Origin: Candidatus Gottesmanbacteria bacterium
GTDB taxonomy: Bacteria; Patescibacteriota; Microgenomatia; UBA10105; UBA927
Reading direction: 5' to 3'
Assembly (NCBI GenBank): GCA_016182725.1
Contig: JACPFZ010000002.1
Coordinates: 1 to 25,008, forward strand
Length of the DNA: 25,008 nt
Part shown: piece by piece, positions 12,589-19,164 of the stretch
Layout: the number at the start of each line of letters is the position of its first letter
Position numbering within the stretch: the first letter of the stretch is position 1
Position numbers and translations under genes: made by a program
Notes under the pieces: model-generated
Database searches by the model: none
The model's input: the letters and a program-made list of their open reading frames with translations, nothing else
Told to the model about the DNA's origin: nothing

Positions 12589-13101
12589 AAAGGTGGTTTT
12601 GAGAGTCTTTTGGTGTATCAAAAAGCGGTCACGATCGCTGATCTCACGGTTACCTTTTGCGAAAAGTTTCTAGGAGAGTCCAAATACCGGCGTACGGTTG
12701 AGCAGATGGTTCAGGCAGCTCGCAGCGGAAAACAAAACATTGTCGAGGGCTCATTGGAAAAAAGTATGGAAGGGAATATAAAGCTTACCGGTGTGGCACG
12801 GGCGAGTTTCGGAGAGCTTTTGGAAGATTACAAAGATTTTTTGCGGCAGAGGAGCTTGGCTTTATGGTCCAAAGATGATCCGCGGGTTTTAAAGATAAGA
12901 TCCTATAAGACTCATGAGACTTATGAGTCTTATAGGAGAGATCCGGAATCTTTTGCAAATCTTATGGTGACATTGTGTTTTACAGAAGGATATCTTTTAG
13001 ATCAGTTATTAAGAGCGCAGGAGCAAAAATTTATTAAAGAAGGTGGCTTTCGGGAAAATCTTTTTCGAAAAAGACAAGAGTATAGAAGGGGTTTACCCTA
13101 A
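12583..13101 (+). CDS. Four-helix-bundle suffix protein (S23-like), between two tRNA-Ala genes
   Basis: The 172-aa protein belongs to the longer branch of the four-helix-bundle family: FESLLVYQKAVTIADLTVTFCEKF (helix 1), TVEQMVQAARSGKQNIVEGS (helix 2, with the family's Q..R+..NI.EG), ARASFGELLEDYKDFLRQR (helix 3) and FANLMVTLCFTEGYLLDQLLRAQEQKF (helix 4). The palindromic element at nt 12901-12937 encodes SYKTHETYESYR in the loop between helices 3 and 4, where extra residues are harmless. The start codon comes from another copy of the same element, and the stop codon TAA lies in the leader hairpin of the next tRNA. The gene therefore fits exactly between two tRNA-hairpin units. The molecular role of the family is unknown. 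Confidence 0.85.
   Translation: MTKGGFESLLVYQKAVTIADLTVTFCEKFLGESKYRRTVEQMVQAARSGKQNIVEGSLEKSMEGNIKLTGVARASFGELLEDYKDFLRQRSLALWSKDDPRVLKIRSYKTHETYESYRRDPESFANLMVTLCFTEGYLLDQLLRAQEQKFIKEGGFRENLFRKRQEYRRGLP
12901..12937. repeat. YKT palindromic element, copy 6 (in frame, perfect palindrome)
   Basis: TCCTATAAGACTCAT, a 7-nt centre, then ATGAGTCTTATAGGA: 15-bp arms with no mismatch, the cleanest copy. It reads SYKTHETYESYR in the four-helix-bundle protein. Confidence 0.92.
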
Positions 13102-13125
13102 AAAGTTTTTTGAAACTTTTCAGGG
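13096..13125 (+). other. Leader hairpin overlapping the tRNA-Ala(GGC) 5' end
   Basis: CCCTAAAAAGTTT, loop TTTG, then AAACTTTTCAGGG (one mismatch). As in the other tRNA-Ala it is preceded by GGGTTTA, and its last GGG is tRNA nucleotides 1-3. It also holds the stop codon of the upstream gene. Confidence 0.82.
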
Positions 13126-13193
13126 CCCGTAGTATACTGGTAGAACGGCTCCATGGCATGGAGCAGAAAGGGGTTCGATTCCCCTCGGGTCCA
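13123..13193 (+). tRNA. tRNA-Ala, anticodon GGC
   Basis: Acceptor GGGCCCG/CGGGTCC with the Ala-specific G3-U70 pair, a weak D-stem, anticodon stem GCTCC/GGAGC with loop ATGGCAT (anticodon 13155-13157), T-stem AGGGG/CCCCT with loop TTCGATT, and discriminator A. The length is 71 nt, as for its neighbour. CCA is not encoded. Confidence 0.92.
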
Positions 13194-13223
13194 CAGAACA
13201 TCCCGATAAAATCGGGATTTCTG
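13194..13223 (+). terminator. Hairpin directly after tRNA-Ala(GGC)
   Basis: CAGAA-ATCCCGAT, loop AAA, then ATCGGGAT-TTCTG with one bulged C: 13 bp in all. It starts at the base after the tRNA. The T-run is short, so it may be a weak terminator or a 3'-end processing signal. Confidence 0.5.
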
Positions 13224-13231
13224 TGTAAACA

Positions 13232-13270
13232 CCATATAAGACTCATGAGACGTATAAGTCTTATAGGGGC
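13232..13270. repeat. YKT palindromic element, copy 7 (carries a stop codon)
   Basis: CCATATAAGACTCATGAGAC followed by GTATAAGTCTTATAGGGGC. The TAA stop of the minus-strand gene (13261-13263) lies in it. Confidence 0.85.
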
Positions 13271-13647
13271 TTTATGAAGTGGCCGGCGGCTCGTGCTTTG
13301 GAGATTTGAATAGCCCGTTCCTGACGCTCGGCTGCTTTTTTGGTGGGGTGGGTACCAAGGACGCGGCCAGTGGTTCGGGAAAGAAGAAGCCAGTGTTTTC
13401 CTTTTTTCTTTATCATATAAGACGTATGAGACGTATGAGTCTCATAAGACTTATTTTCCGATCTCTGTCTGGTAGCCCTTTCGTTTAATTTCTCGTTAAT
13501 AACGTTGCCCAGTATGACGCCTGCACCCAGCATGAGGGCAAACATGACCAAAAACATCCAACTGCGGACGATGACGAGGTAGCGAGTGATGGATTTAGGT
13601 CGTTGTTGCCGGCGAATATGTCTATGATGAGCAGTTTTTTTCTTCAT
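13261..13647 (-). CDS. Small single-pass membrane protein with basic C-terminal domain
   Basis: The 128-aa product has a strongly basic start (MKKKTAHHRHIRRQQRPK), one membrane helix (VIVRSWMFLVMFALMLGAGVILG), a linker made by a palindromic element (KSYETHTSHTSYM, nt 13414-13454), and a small basic domain, KKKGKHWLLLSRTTGRVLGTHPTKKAAERQERAIQ. That domain resembles the short KW.L.S..TG..LGTH.TK..A..Q..A motif seen in many small phage and bacterial proteins of unknown function. ATG 13647 is chosen over ATG 13692 because the -10 box (13670-13675) lies between them and GAGGAG sits 9 nt before 13647. The stop codon lies in another copy of the same repeat. Confidence 0.75.
   Translation of the reverse strand: MKKKTAHHRHIRRQQRPKSITRYLVIVRSWMFLVMFALMLGAGVILGNVINEKLNERATRQRSENKSYETHTSHTSYMIKKKGKHWLLLSRTTGRVLGTHPTKKAAERQERAIQISKARAAGHFIKPL
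13414..13454. repeat. YKT palindromic element, copy 8 (in frame, minus-strand gene)
   Basis: CATATAAGACGTATGAGACG followed by TATGAGTCTCATAAGACTTAT, with 9-nt units. Read on the minus strand it again gives Y/H-x-T/S triplets (KSYETHTSHTSYM). Confidence 0.85.
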
Positions 13648-13669
13648 ACTATCTATCTCCTCTAAAACC

Positions 13670-13699
13670 AGTGTAGACTCGTCCTTTTTCATTTGTCAA
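13670..13699 (-). promoter_or_regulatory. Promoter of the small membrane protein gene
   Basis: On the minus strand: TTGACA (13694-13699), an 18-nt spacer, and TACACT (13670-13675). It fixes the start codon at 13647 with the SD GAGGAG at 13657-13662. It diverges from the promoter at 13714-13742. Confidence 0.6.
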
Positions 13700-13713
13700 G
13701 GGGGATGTTGTTC

Positions 13714-13742
13714 TTGACAAAGGAGAAAATACATTTCATAGT
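13714..13742 (+). promoter_or_regulatory. Promoter of the Cys-rich surface protein gene
   Basis: TTGACA (13714-13719), a 17-nt spacer, and CATAGT (13737-13742, 4 of 6 matches). The predicted leader is about 15 nt of A/T-rich sequence with no Shine-Dalgarno site. Confidence 0.5.
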
Positions 13743-13763
13743 AAATAATAGGTAAATAATAGC

Positions 13764-16700
13764 ATGAAAAAGGGCCTTATTCAGGTTTTACCCTTGGTAC
13801 TCCTTGCTGCCTTTGCGGTGACCACGCTCGTGATTGCCAATCGGGTGCAAACGGAGCAACAGGAGATTCGAAGCCAGGCGTATATTCCGAAAGACACAGA
13901 AGGAGGGAGACCAAAAAAACAGACTACACCAAAGCCAGCTCCGGCAGTGCCGCCGGTTGTGAAGACACTCCTTGGTCAACCAAAGCCAGCTCCAGTTACA
14001 CATCCGGATTTCGGTAAACCTGCTGCCCAACCGCAAGAGCCAGTTCAACCACCAGCGAAGGCGGGTGATAAGCGATGTGTCAATAACGTATCCCAGGTAT
14101 ACACCGGCAAGACATGGCAAAACGGTGGAGATGCCTGTGCACAGGCAAAACAGTCACCCGCGCCGAAGCCAGCCGCAAAAGCAACCGCACCGATTATCGC
14201 AGCCGCAAAGGCTACGGCAGATGCAGCGAAGACTGCTGCGTGTATAATACGTGCGTGCGGGGGTGATTTTTTATGTCTAAGGGGATCACAACAATGCTAC
14301 AATCGTCCGGCTCCTGCACCCACGACCCAAGAGCTAAAGTTCCGATACGATAGTACTACGAAGCAATGCGTGGAAGATAAAAATGGTGTATCTTTGGATG
14401 ATTGTAAAAAAAAGACTGGGGCAGATTACGAAGCTAAACTATACGATGATTGTTATGAACGCAGTCAGCAACGCGATAGAACTGAAGATTGCAATCGGTT
14501 CCTGCGCACATATATTTTTTCCTCAACGCCGGTAACTGATCAGACTAGTTGCATTAGAGGAAAATATGGGGATACCTATGATGTGTGTCAAAAAAAGCTT
14601 GATGACGCACGGCATGCCGCCGGATTGGCAACCGTTACGGTTTATTCCGGCAGTGTATGGGATGTTCCTGCGGGCTTTAATGTGTGTGTTGAAGTTAAAC
14701 AAACGGGAACGACGTCGGTTACCGGATATATAAGTAAGGAAAGTTGTGAACTTGCATATAAAAGGTATAAAGCCCCTCAGGAACCACCAATACAGCGGTG
14801 GATTATAAGCATAAATAGAAATGTTTCTCCTCCGCAACAGACATGCCGTGTTGCGACCGCTTCAGATCCGCAAAATGCCACCTATCCAGATGAACGTTCG
14901 TGTACGAATGCATTAGAATCTGTAATTGCGCAACAAAGATGTAGCGCGAAGGGCGGGGTATGTTATCTTCGTGAAAGTTGTCCCACAGCTGAACAACACG
15001 TTATCAGCCCACCGCAAGGTGGATGGTCAGATTGTTTTACTGGAATCTGTTGTTCAACTCCGACGGTTGCTCAAGGCGGCGGCCCAACGGCTTCTGGGCT
15101 ACGTAACAACGTTACCTCGGGCACTGTTTGGGTTGCAAACCGCGACCGCAACGGGTGTCACGCAGAAACTGCGTCATCACAAAATCCCCTCACTGGATAC
15201 GTTGATCGAAAGAGTTGTGAGAAGGAGTTTCCGCCAGTGCCCCCAGCCATTGCACTTCCAGATAAAGCCGCTGGTCAAGGCGGATTGTCAGAGTGTGGGA
15301 ACGTTTTGTATACAGAAAGTCAACTGAGCAACAGAAGGAACGCGAATCAGTGTACGCTGTCAACAACAGAGAAAGCGGGAGTCTATTATCAGTGTAATCT
15401 TGGCTTTTCCTTCTGTGCGACTACACAAACGTGTGAGACCACGCGAGCATGCCAGCAAGCAGGGATTCAACAAGCATCAGAGGCGCAAGAAGGAAAACGG
15501 TGTGACGCGCCTCATGGTCAACAAATACCGGGGACGACGTTGTTTTGCTGTGATAACACTGCACAGAAGGGTCAGTGCCGGTACGTAGCTGAATATTATC
15601 CTTTCGCACCGCGGAATCTTCCCGATGGATCATGGTGCGGTCCGTGGGGAAGGATTTGGGATAGCTGTAAACGCTGTACGAGCAGAGCACCAAACGGAGC
15701 TCCACAATCGTACAAAGATGAAGCAACACGGAGGACGTATTGTGGTGTGAGACCTGCGGTCGCGGTTGCTCCATTGGGCCAAGCAGGAGCAACATACTGT
15801 CAGTTTGAAGGAGGATTTCGGGTGGATATAGGGCAAATTGGTTGTAGTTCAGACCGGAAGGCGGTATACATATGTGCAGAAAATGAAAACGGCGTGGGCA
15901 AAACCGGTCCATGCCCAACTGGAAAAACATGCGTGGACAGCCTTGGCTGCAAATCACCAGAGGAAGTGGCATTAGTGGCACCTGGTCCAGAAGCTCCATC
16001 AACGGTGGCTCAAGGCGGTGGGGGAGAAGCTCCTTTGCCAGTTTGCGGCATTGGCCTCGATTGTTCTGTTAATTTCTTGACTGGGGGCAATCTCTGTCGG
16101 CATCGGGACAGTGGACAGAATGGCTATTGTTGTCCTCAAGGCCAAGTCATCGAAGGGACGCGGTGTGTTTCTCCCTCATCACAGGTAGCAACGGCTGGAG
16201 TAACCCCTTCAACTCTTGTGGAAGTGATCAAACAGAAGACACGGGATACTCTTTGTAAATTCTGGCCCTTGAGCCGTACCGGTTTTTGCCTCCCTATTGA
16301 GACGGAAATAACGCGAATACCCATTGTTCAGCCGATTGCTCCGCCAGGAGCGCCTCCGGCGCCTGGCGGTGGGGGTGGAGCACCTCCTTCGGTCGGCGGC
16401 GGAGTTCCGAGTGCCTGTCGTTATGGCAGTACGCAGGCGCGGGTGCAGAAAGATATTACGGATCCCTGGAAGCCAACCATGACGGTAAACTGCGGGAGTG
16501 CAAGTTTCGTGAATTTCAATGTCGGGTCATTCCACAATGAAACCGGCCAGTTTGCAAACGATACCAGATTACTGGTGACCGGTCCCAATAAGTTTTCAAA
16601 AACATTTACGAACGGCCAGGCAGTTACTGCCACGATAAGCGGTACGTACCGGCTTACCGTTACGACGCCTGGTCAATCGGGTGGGGGGTGTACCCAGCAA

Positions 16701-17066
16701 GCATCGGCAACAGTGATCAACTGCCCGACGCCCACGCCTACCCCCACGCCCGGCCCGGGTGCCTGTCGTGCGCGTTTCACGACCGCAAGCGGTAATAGTC
16801 CTATTGGTTGGTGCGATGGGTCGGGTGTTCGCTGTCTGTATACGAACAAGTTCAGCACAAATTCTACGCAATTTAAAACCGTGCAACTTCCGGATCCATG
16901 GTGTGACTTGGAAGGCATACCAGCAAGTACCTGCACTGGGCCGGATCAGCGCACGAATACGAACGTCCAATGCACCCGACCAGCCGGCACTTCCTGCGGC
17001 GATGCCAGCTGTCAGGCCCCGGTTGAGAACTGGGAGACCTGCCCCGTAGACTGCCCCTTTCAATAG
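13764..17066 (+). CDS. Large Cys-rich exported surface protein
   Basis: The 1100-aa protein starts with a signal or anchor helix (KKGLIQVLPLVLLAAFAVTTLVIA) and should be exported. A Pro/Lys/Gln-rich spacer (about 45-110) leads into a long Cys-rich part. At least three diverged modules of about 40 aa share the plan W...C......Y....SC: WDVPAGFNVCVEV...YISKESCE, WIISINR...TCRVA...YPDERSCT, and WVANRDRNGCHAE...YVDRKSCE. Others are shorter (QCVEDKNGVSLDDC). Further on are compact disulfide-type clusters (GYCCPQGQVIEGTRCV), a possible Ig-like domain at about 885-980 (SACRYGSTQ...TYRLTVTTPG), a PTPTPTPGPG linker, and a Cys-rich end (SCGDASCQAPVENWETCPVDC) like the GDG.C...E.C..CP.DC repeats of surface proteins. 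No enzyme motif is seen. It is convergent with the following gene. Confidence 0.8.
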   Translation: MKKGLIQVLPLVLLAAFAVTTLVIANRVQTEQQEIRSQAYIPKDTEGGRPKKQTTPKPAPAVPPVVKTLLGQPKPAPVTHPDFGKPAAQPQEPVQPPAKAGDKRCVNNVSQVYTGKTWQNGGDACAQAKQSPAPKPAAKATAPIIAAAKATADAAKTAACIIRACGGDFLCLRGSQQCYNRPAPAPTTQELKFRYDSTTKQCVEDKNGVSLDDCKKKTGADYEAKLYDDCYERSQQRDRTEDCNRFLRTYIFSSTPVTDQTSCIRGKYGDTYDVCQKKLDDARHAAGLATVTVYSGSVWDVPAGFNVCVEVKQTGTTSVTGYISKESCELAYKRYKAPQEPPIQRWIISINRNVSPPQQTCRVATASDPQNATYPDERSCTNALESVIAQQRCSAKGGVCYLRESCPTAEQHVISPPQGGWSDCFTGICCSTPTVAQGGGPTASGLRNNVTSGTVWVANRDRNGCHAETASSQNPLTGYVDRKSCEKEFPPVPPAIALPDKAAGQGGLSECGNVLYTESQLSNRRNANQCTLSTTEKAGVYYQCNLGFSFCATTQTCETTRACQQAGIQQASEAQEGKRCDAPHGQQIPGTTLFCCDNTAQKGQCRYVAEYYPFAPRNLPDGSWCGPWGRIWDSCKRCTSRAPNGAPQSYKDEATRRTYCGVRPAVAVAPLGQAGATYCQFEGGFRVDIGQIGCSSDRKAVYICAENENGVGKTGPCPTGKTCVDSLGCKSPEEVALVAPGPEAPSTVAQGGGGEAPLPVCGIGLDCSVNFLTGGNLCRHRDSGQNGYCCPQGQVIEGTRCVSPSSQVATAGVTPSTLVEVIKQKTRDTLCKFWPLSRTGFCLPIETEITRIPIVQPIAPPGAPPAPGGGGGAPPSVGGGVPSACRYGSTQARVQKDITDPWKPTMTVNCGSASFVNFNVGSFHNETGQFANDTRLLVTGPNKFSKTFTNGQAVTATISGTYRLTVTTPGQSGGGCTQQASATVINCPTPTPTPTPGPGACRARFTTASGNSPIGWCDGSGVRCLYTNKFSTNSTQFKTVQLPDPWCDLEGIPASTCTGPDQRTNTNVQCTRPAGTSCGDASCQAPVENWETCPVDCPFQ

Positions 17067-17099
17067 AATTTTCAATGAAACAATTATCAAATTCGATCC

Positions 17100-17190
17100 T
17101 GTCATTCCAGGCGCCTGCACTGAGCTTCGAATGTGTGACCTGGAATCCAGTGTTTAACCAAGATGGATTCCAGCTTTCGCTGGAATGACA
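17100..17190. repeat. 91-bp element with TGTCATTCCAG terminal inverted repeats
   Basis: Exact 11-bp ends TGTCATTCCAG (17100-17110) and CTGGAATGACA (17180-17190) enclose an inner inverted pair CTGGAATCCA/TGGATTCCAG and the small palindrome CCAGCTTTCGCTGG. This is a widespread bacterial palindrome type and is probably non-autonomous. It fills the gap between two convergent genes and could serve both as a transcript end. Confidence 0.8.
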
Positions 17191-17198
17191 GAGGAGAA

Positions 17199-19163
17199 TT
17201 ATTTTGTTTCCGTCGGGAGTGGGAGCGGAGGGACGATGATGGGGTTGCCGGAAGGCGGGGTGGACAGCGATGGTTGCGGTGGATTGGCTTTATTGGGTTC
17301 TGCTGCAGCAGAGGCGGCTTTCTGGCGGTCAAGCTCCTCAAGTTCGTTTTTCACCTTTGTGTAGTCCGTCGAATCCTTTTGGACGAACGTGAGCGCTTTC
17401 TGGAGCATGGCTGTTTCATTGGCAACGTCGCCTTTCAACTTAAATACATATGCCAGGTTGTAGTATGCATTGGCAAAATCAGGCTTGAGAGACGCGGCCT
17501 GAGCAAAGTAATTGAGTGCGCCATCATAATCTTTGCGTGTCACAGATACGGCGCCAAGTGCAAACCGAATGAGCGGATTGGTCGGGTCGTAGATTGCCGC
17601 CTGCTGGTAGGAGGCAACGGCCCATTGATCTGCAGACTGCGCAATGGGGATGAGGGTTTCATAGATCCGTGCTAAATTGACCCAGGCTAACGGACTGGTC
17701 GGGTGGCTTGCGATGGCACTTTTTGCTTCACGAATGCTTTGCGCAATAAGTGAGGTAATGGTATTTCGGTCTTCTTCTGTTACCTTTTCTTTGGTCGCCA
17801 GGCTTTTAGCAATCTCCAGATTTATTTGACTGAAGTAGAGATGGCTGCTGGCCAGGTAGGGATTTTGCGCAAGCGATGTGACTGCCCATTGGTAGGCTGC
17901 CGTGCCGTCACGCTTATCAACGGCAACCAGGGACTGATACATACTTATATACGCGGTGTAGGACCGTCCAAATAAATAGACGAGTACAACAAGCAGTGCT
18001 ACGGATAGGATGGCAAAGGCAGTTTTTCCTGTGTGGGCCGCGATCGGATACTCCACAACCGTTCCGTGTTGATCTTTTTCCAAAAGCAACAGCAGGGTCA
18101 TCCAGAAGAGGATAAACGGAAGTGCCGGCGGCATCACAATCATGAAGACGGTTAAGAGAGCGTAGCTTGCAAGAAGTCCCCAGTTTTTTTGTGCCACTGC
18201 AACGCCCTTTTTTGCAAAAACGAGCACCGGCATGACCCAGGCAAGCAGAAGGGTCACTAATCCTAAAAGGCCGTTGGTCGTGCCGATATGCGTAAATACG
18301 CCGGTCGCCTGCGTAAAGTAGGTATTCCATGCGGCTGTCAGATTGATGCTCGTTGGCTTACCGGCTGCAAACGCAGACAAATAAGAAGCCAGGCCTGTGC
18401 CAAATAACATAGCTTTTGTTTGCTTCCAACTAGCAGTAAGCACCTGTATGCTCGTCGGGACAGAAAGGGTGATGGTGGGATTTTTGATGAGATGACCATA
18501 GGCGGCAAAGACAACTCCCGCACCTACGACCACCAGCCCTAACAGAGACAACGTCAACGTGGTGAGGCGTTCCTGGCCCCGTTTGGCTTTTGCGGACAGC
18601 AAGCTTTGCAATAATAAGGGAATGGCAGCGAGAAACAAAACCAGTGCAATCTGTGTACTGCCGGCCGGGTTCCAGGTGGGACTAGCAAGGAATGGCAGTT
18701 TGGTAACAAGTGTGCTGGTTATGTTGAGTCCGTGATAGATGGTAACAATTGATAAAAGGACGATTGAGAGTAAAAGCGCTCCTTTGATACGGGTTTCGTC
18801 TCGATCCGCCATGCGGGCAAACAGGACGAATAAAAAGACGCTCACAAAAAGCAAGGTGCCTACTGGCGCGAGGAATGCCTCAATGATATTCGGCGTACCG
18901 ATAATGGTGGACACCAGAATGGCGACTGCGAACACCAAAAGCCCTTTGCTCGTATTTGTGAGGGAAAGGGTGATTTTGCCTTCTATGAGGGATTCAATCA
19001 CAAAGAGAGCAAGGAGCATAAGCGTTGAGCCAAATAACAAGTAGAGCTTGCTCGTTTGGTAAAAGTCAGGGGTCACCGGCAAAAAGAGCAAAGGAAAAAG
19101 AAACACCACGATAAGGACGATCCAGTGACGAAGAGTATGAATGGATGTGAGTACGAGTTTCAT
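17199..19163 (-). CDS. O-antigen-ligase-like membrane protein with TPR tail
   Basis: The 654-aa protein has about 12 hydrophobic helices in its first 420 residues. A loop reads TKAMLFGTGLASYLSAFAAGKPT...WNTYFTQATGVFTHIGTTNGLLGLVTLLLAW; the GTGLASY...WN.YF......T..GLLGL pattern is that of Wzy/O-antigen-ligase-type proteins, which join or polymerise lipid-linked glycans outside the membrane. After residue 440 come several tetratricopeptide repeats (SPLAWVNLARIYETLIPIAQ, DQWAVASYQQAAIYDPTNPLIRFALGAV, YDGALNYFAQAASLKPDFANAYYNLAYVFKLKGD), then a Pro-rich end. The start is ATG 19163, one base after the stop of the upstream gene (TAATATG), so translation is probably coupled. The acceptor is unknown; surface proteins of this region are candidates. 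Confidence 0.85.
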   Translation of the reverse strand: MKLVLTSIHTLRHWIVLIVVFLFPLLFLPVTPDFYQTSKLYLLFGSTLMLLALFVIESLIEGKITLSLTNTSKGLLVFAVAILVSTIIGTPNIIEAFLAPVGTLLFVSVFLFVLFARMADRDETRIKGALLLSIVLLSIVTIYHGLNITSTLVTKLPFLASPTWNPAGSTQIALVLFLAAIPLLLQSLLSAKAKRGQERLTTLTLSLLGLVVVGAGVVFAAYGHLIKNPTITLSVPTSIQVLTASWKQTKAMLFGTGLASYLSAFAAGKPTSINLTAAWNTYFTQATGVFTHIGTTNGLLGLVTLLLAWVMPVLVFAKKGVAVAQKNWGLLASYALLTVFMIVMPPALPFILFWMTLLLLLEKDQHGTVVEYPIAAHTGKTAFAILSVALLVVLVYLFGRSYTAYISMYQSLVAVDKRDGTAAYQWAVTSLAQNPYLASSHLYFSQINLEIAKSLATKEKVTEEDRNTITSLIAQSIREAKSAIASHPTSPLAWVNLARIYETLIPIAQSADQWAVASYQQAAIYDPTNPLIRFALGAVSVTRKDYDGALNYFAQAASLKPDFANAYYNLAYVFKLKGDVANETAMLQKALTFVQKDSTDYTKVKNELEELDRQKAASAAAEPNKANPPQPSLSTPPSGNPIIVPPLPLPTETK

Positions 19164-19164
19164 A

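Noticed and set aside
12478..13193. Integrase-type attachment sites at the tRNA-Ala genes
   Set aside because: No integrase gene is seen, and the repeated parts cover the tRNA 5' ends and leaders rather than a 3'-end direct repeat.
13034..13246. Minus-strand frame with the motif GPEGNRTP
   Set aside because: This phrase is the usual translation of the 3' half of a tRNA read on the opposite strand; the real feature is tRNA-Ala(GGC).
7651..13454. A CRISPR array made of the Tyr-x-Thr repeats
   Set aside because: The spacing is irregular (hundreds to thousands of bases), copies lie within genes on both strands, and there are no cas genes.
13648..13692. N-terminal extension of the small membrane protein to ATG 13692
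   Set aside because: The -10 box of its promoter (13670-13675) lies downstream of that ATG, while ATG 13647 has a good SD.
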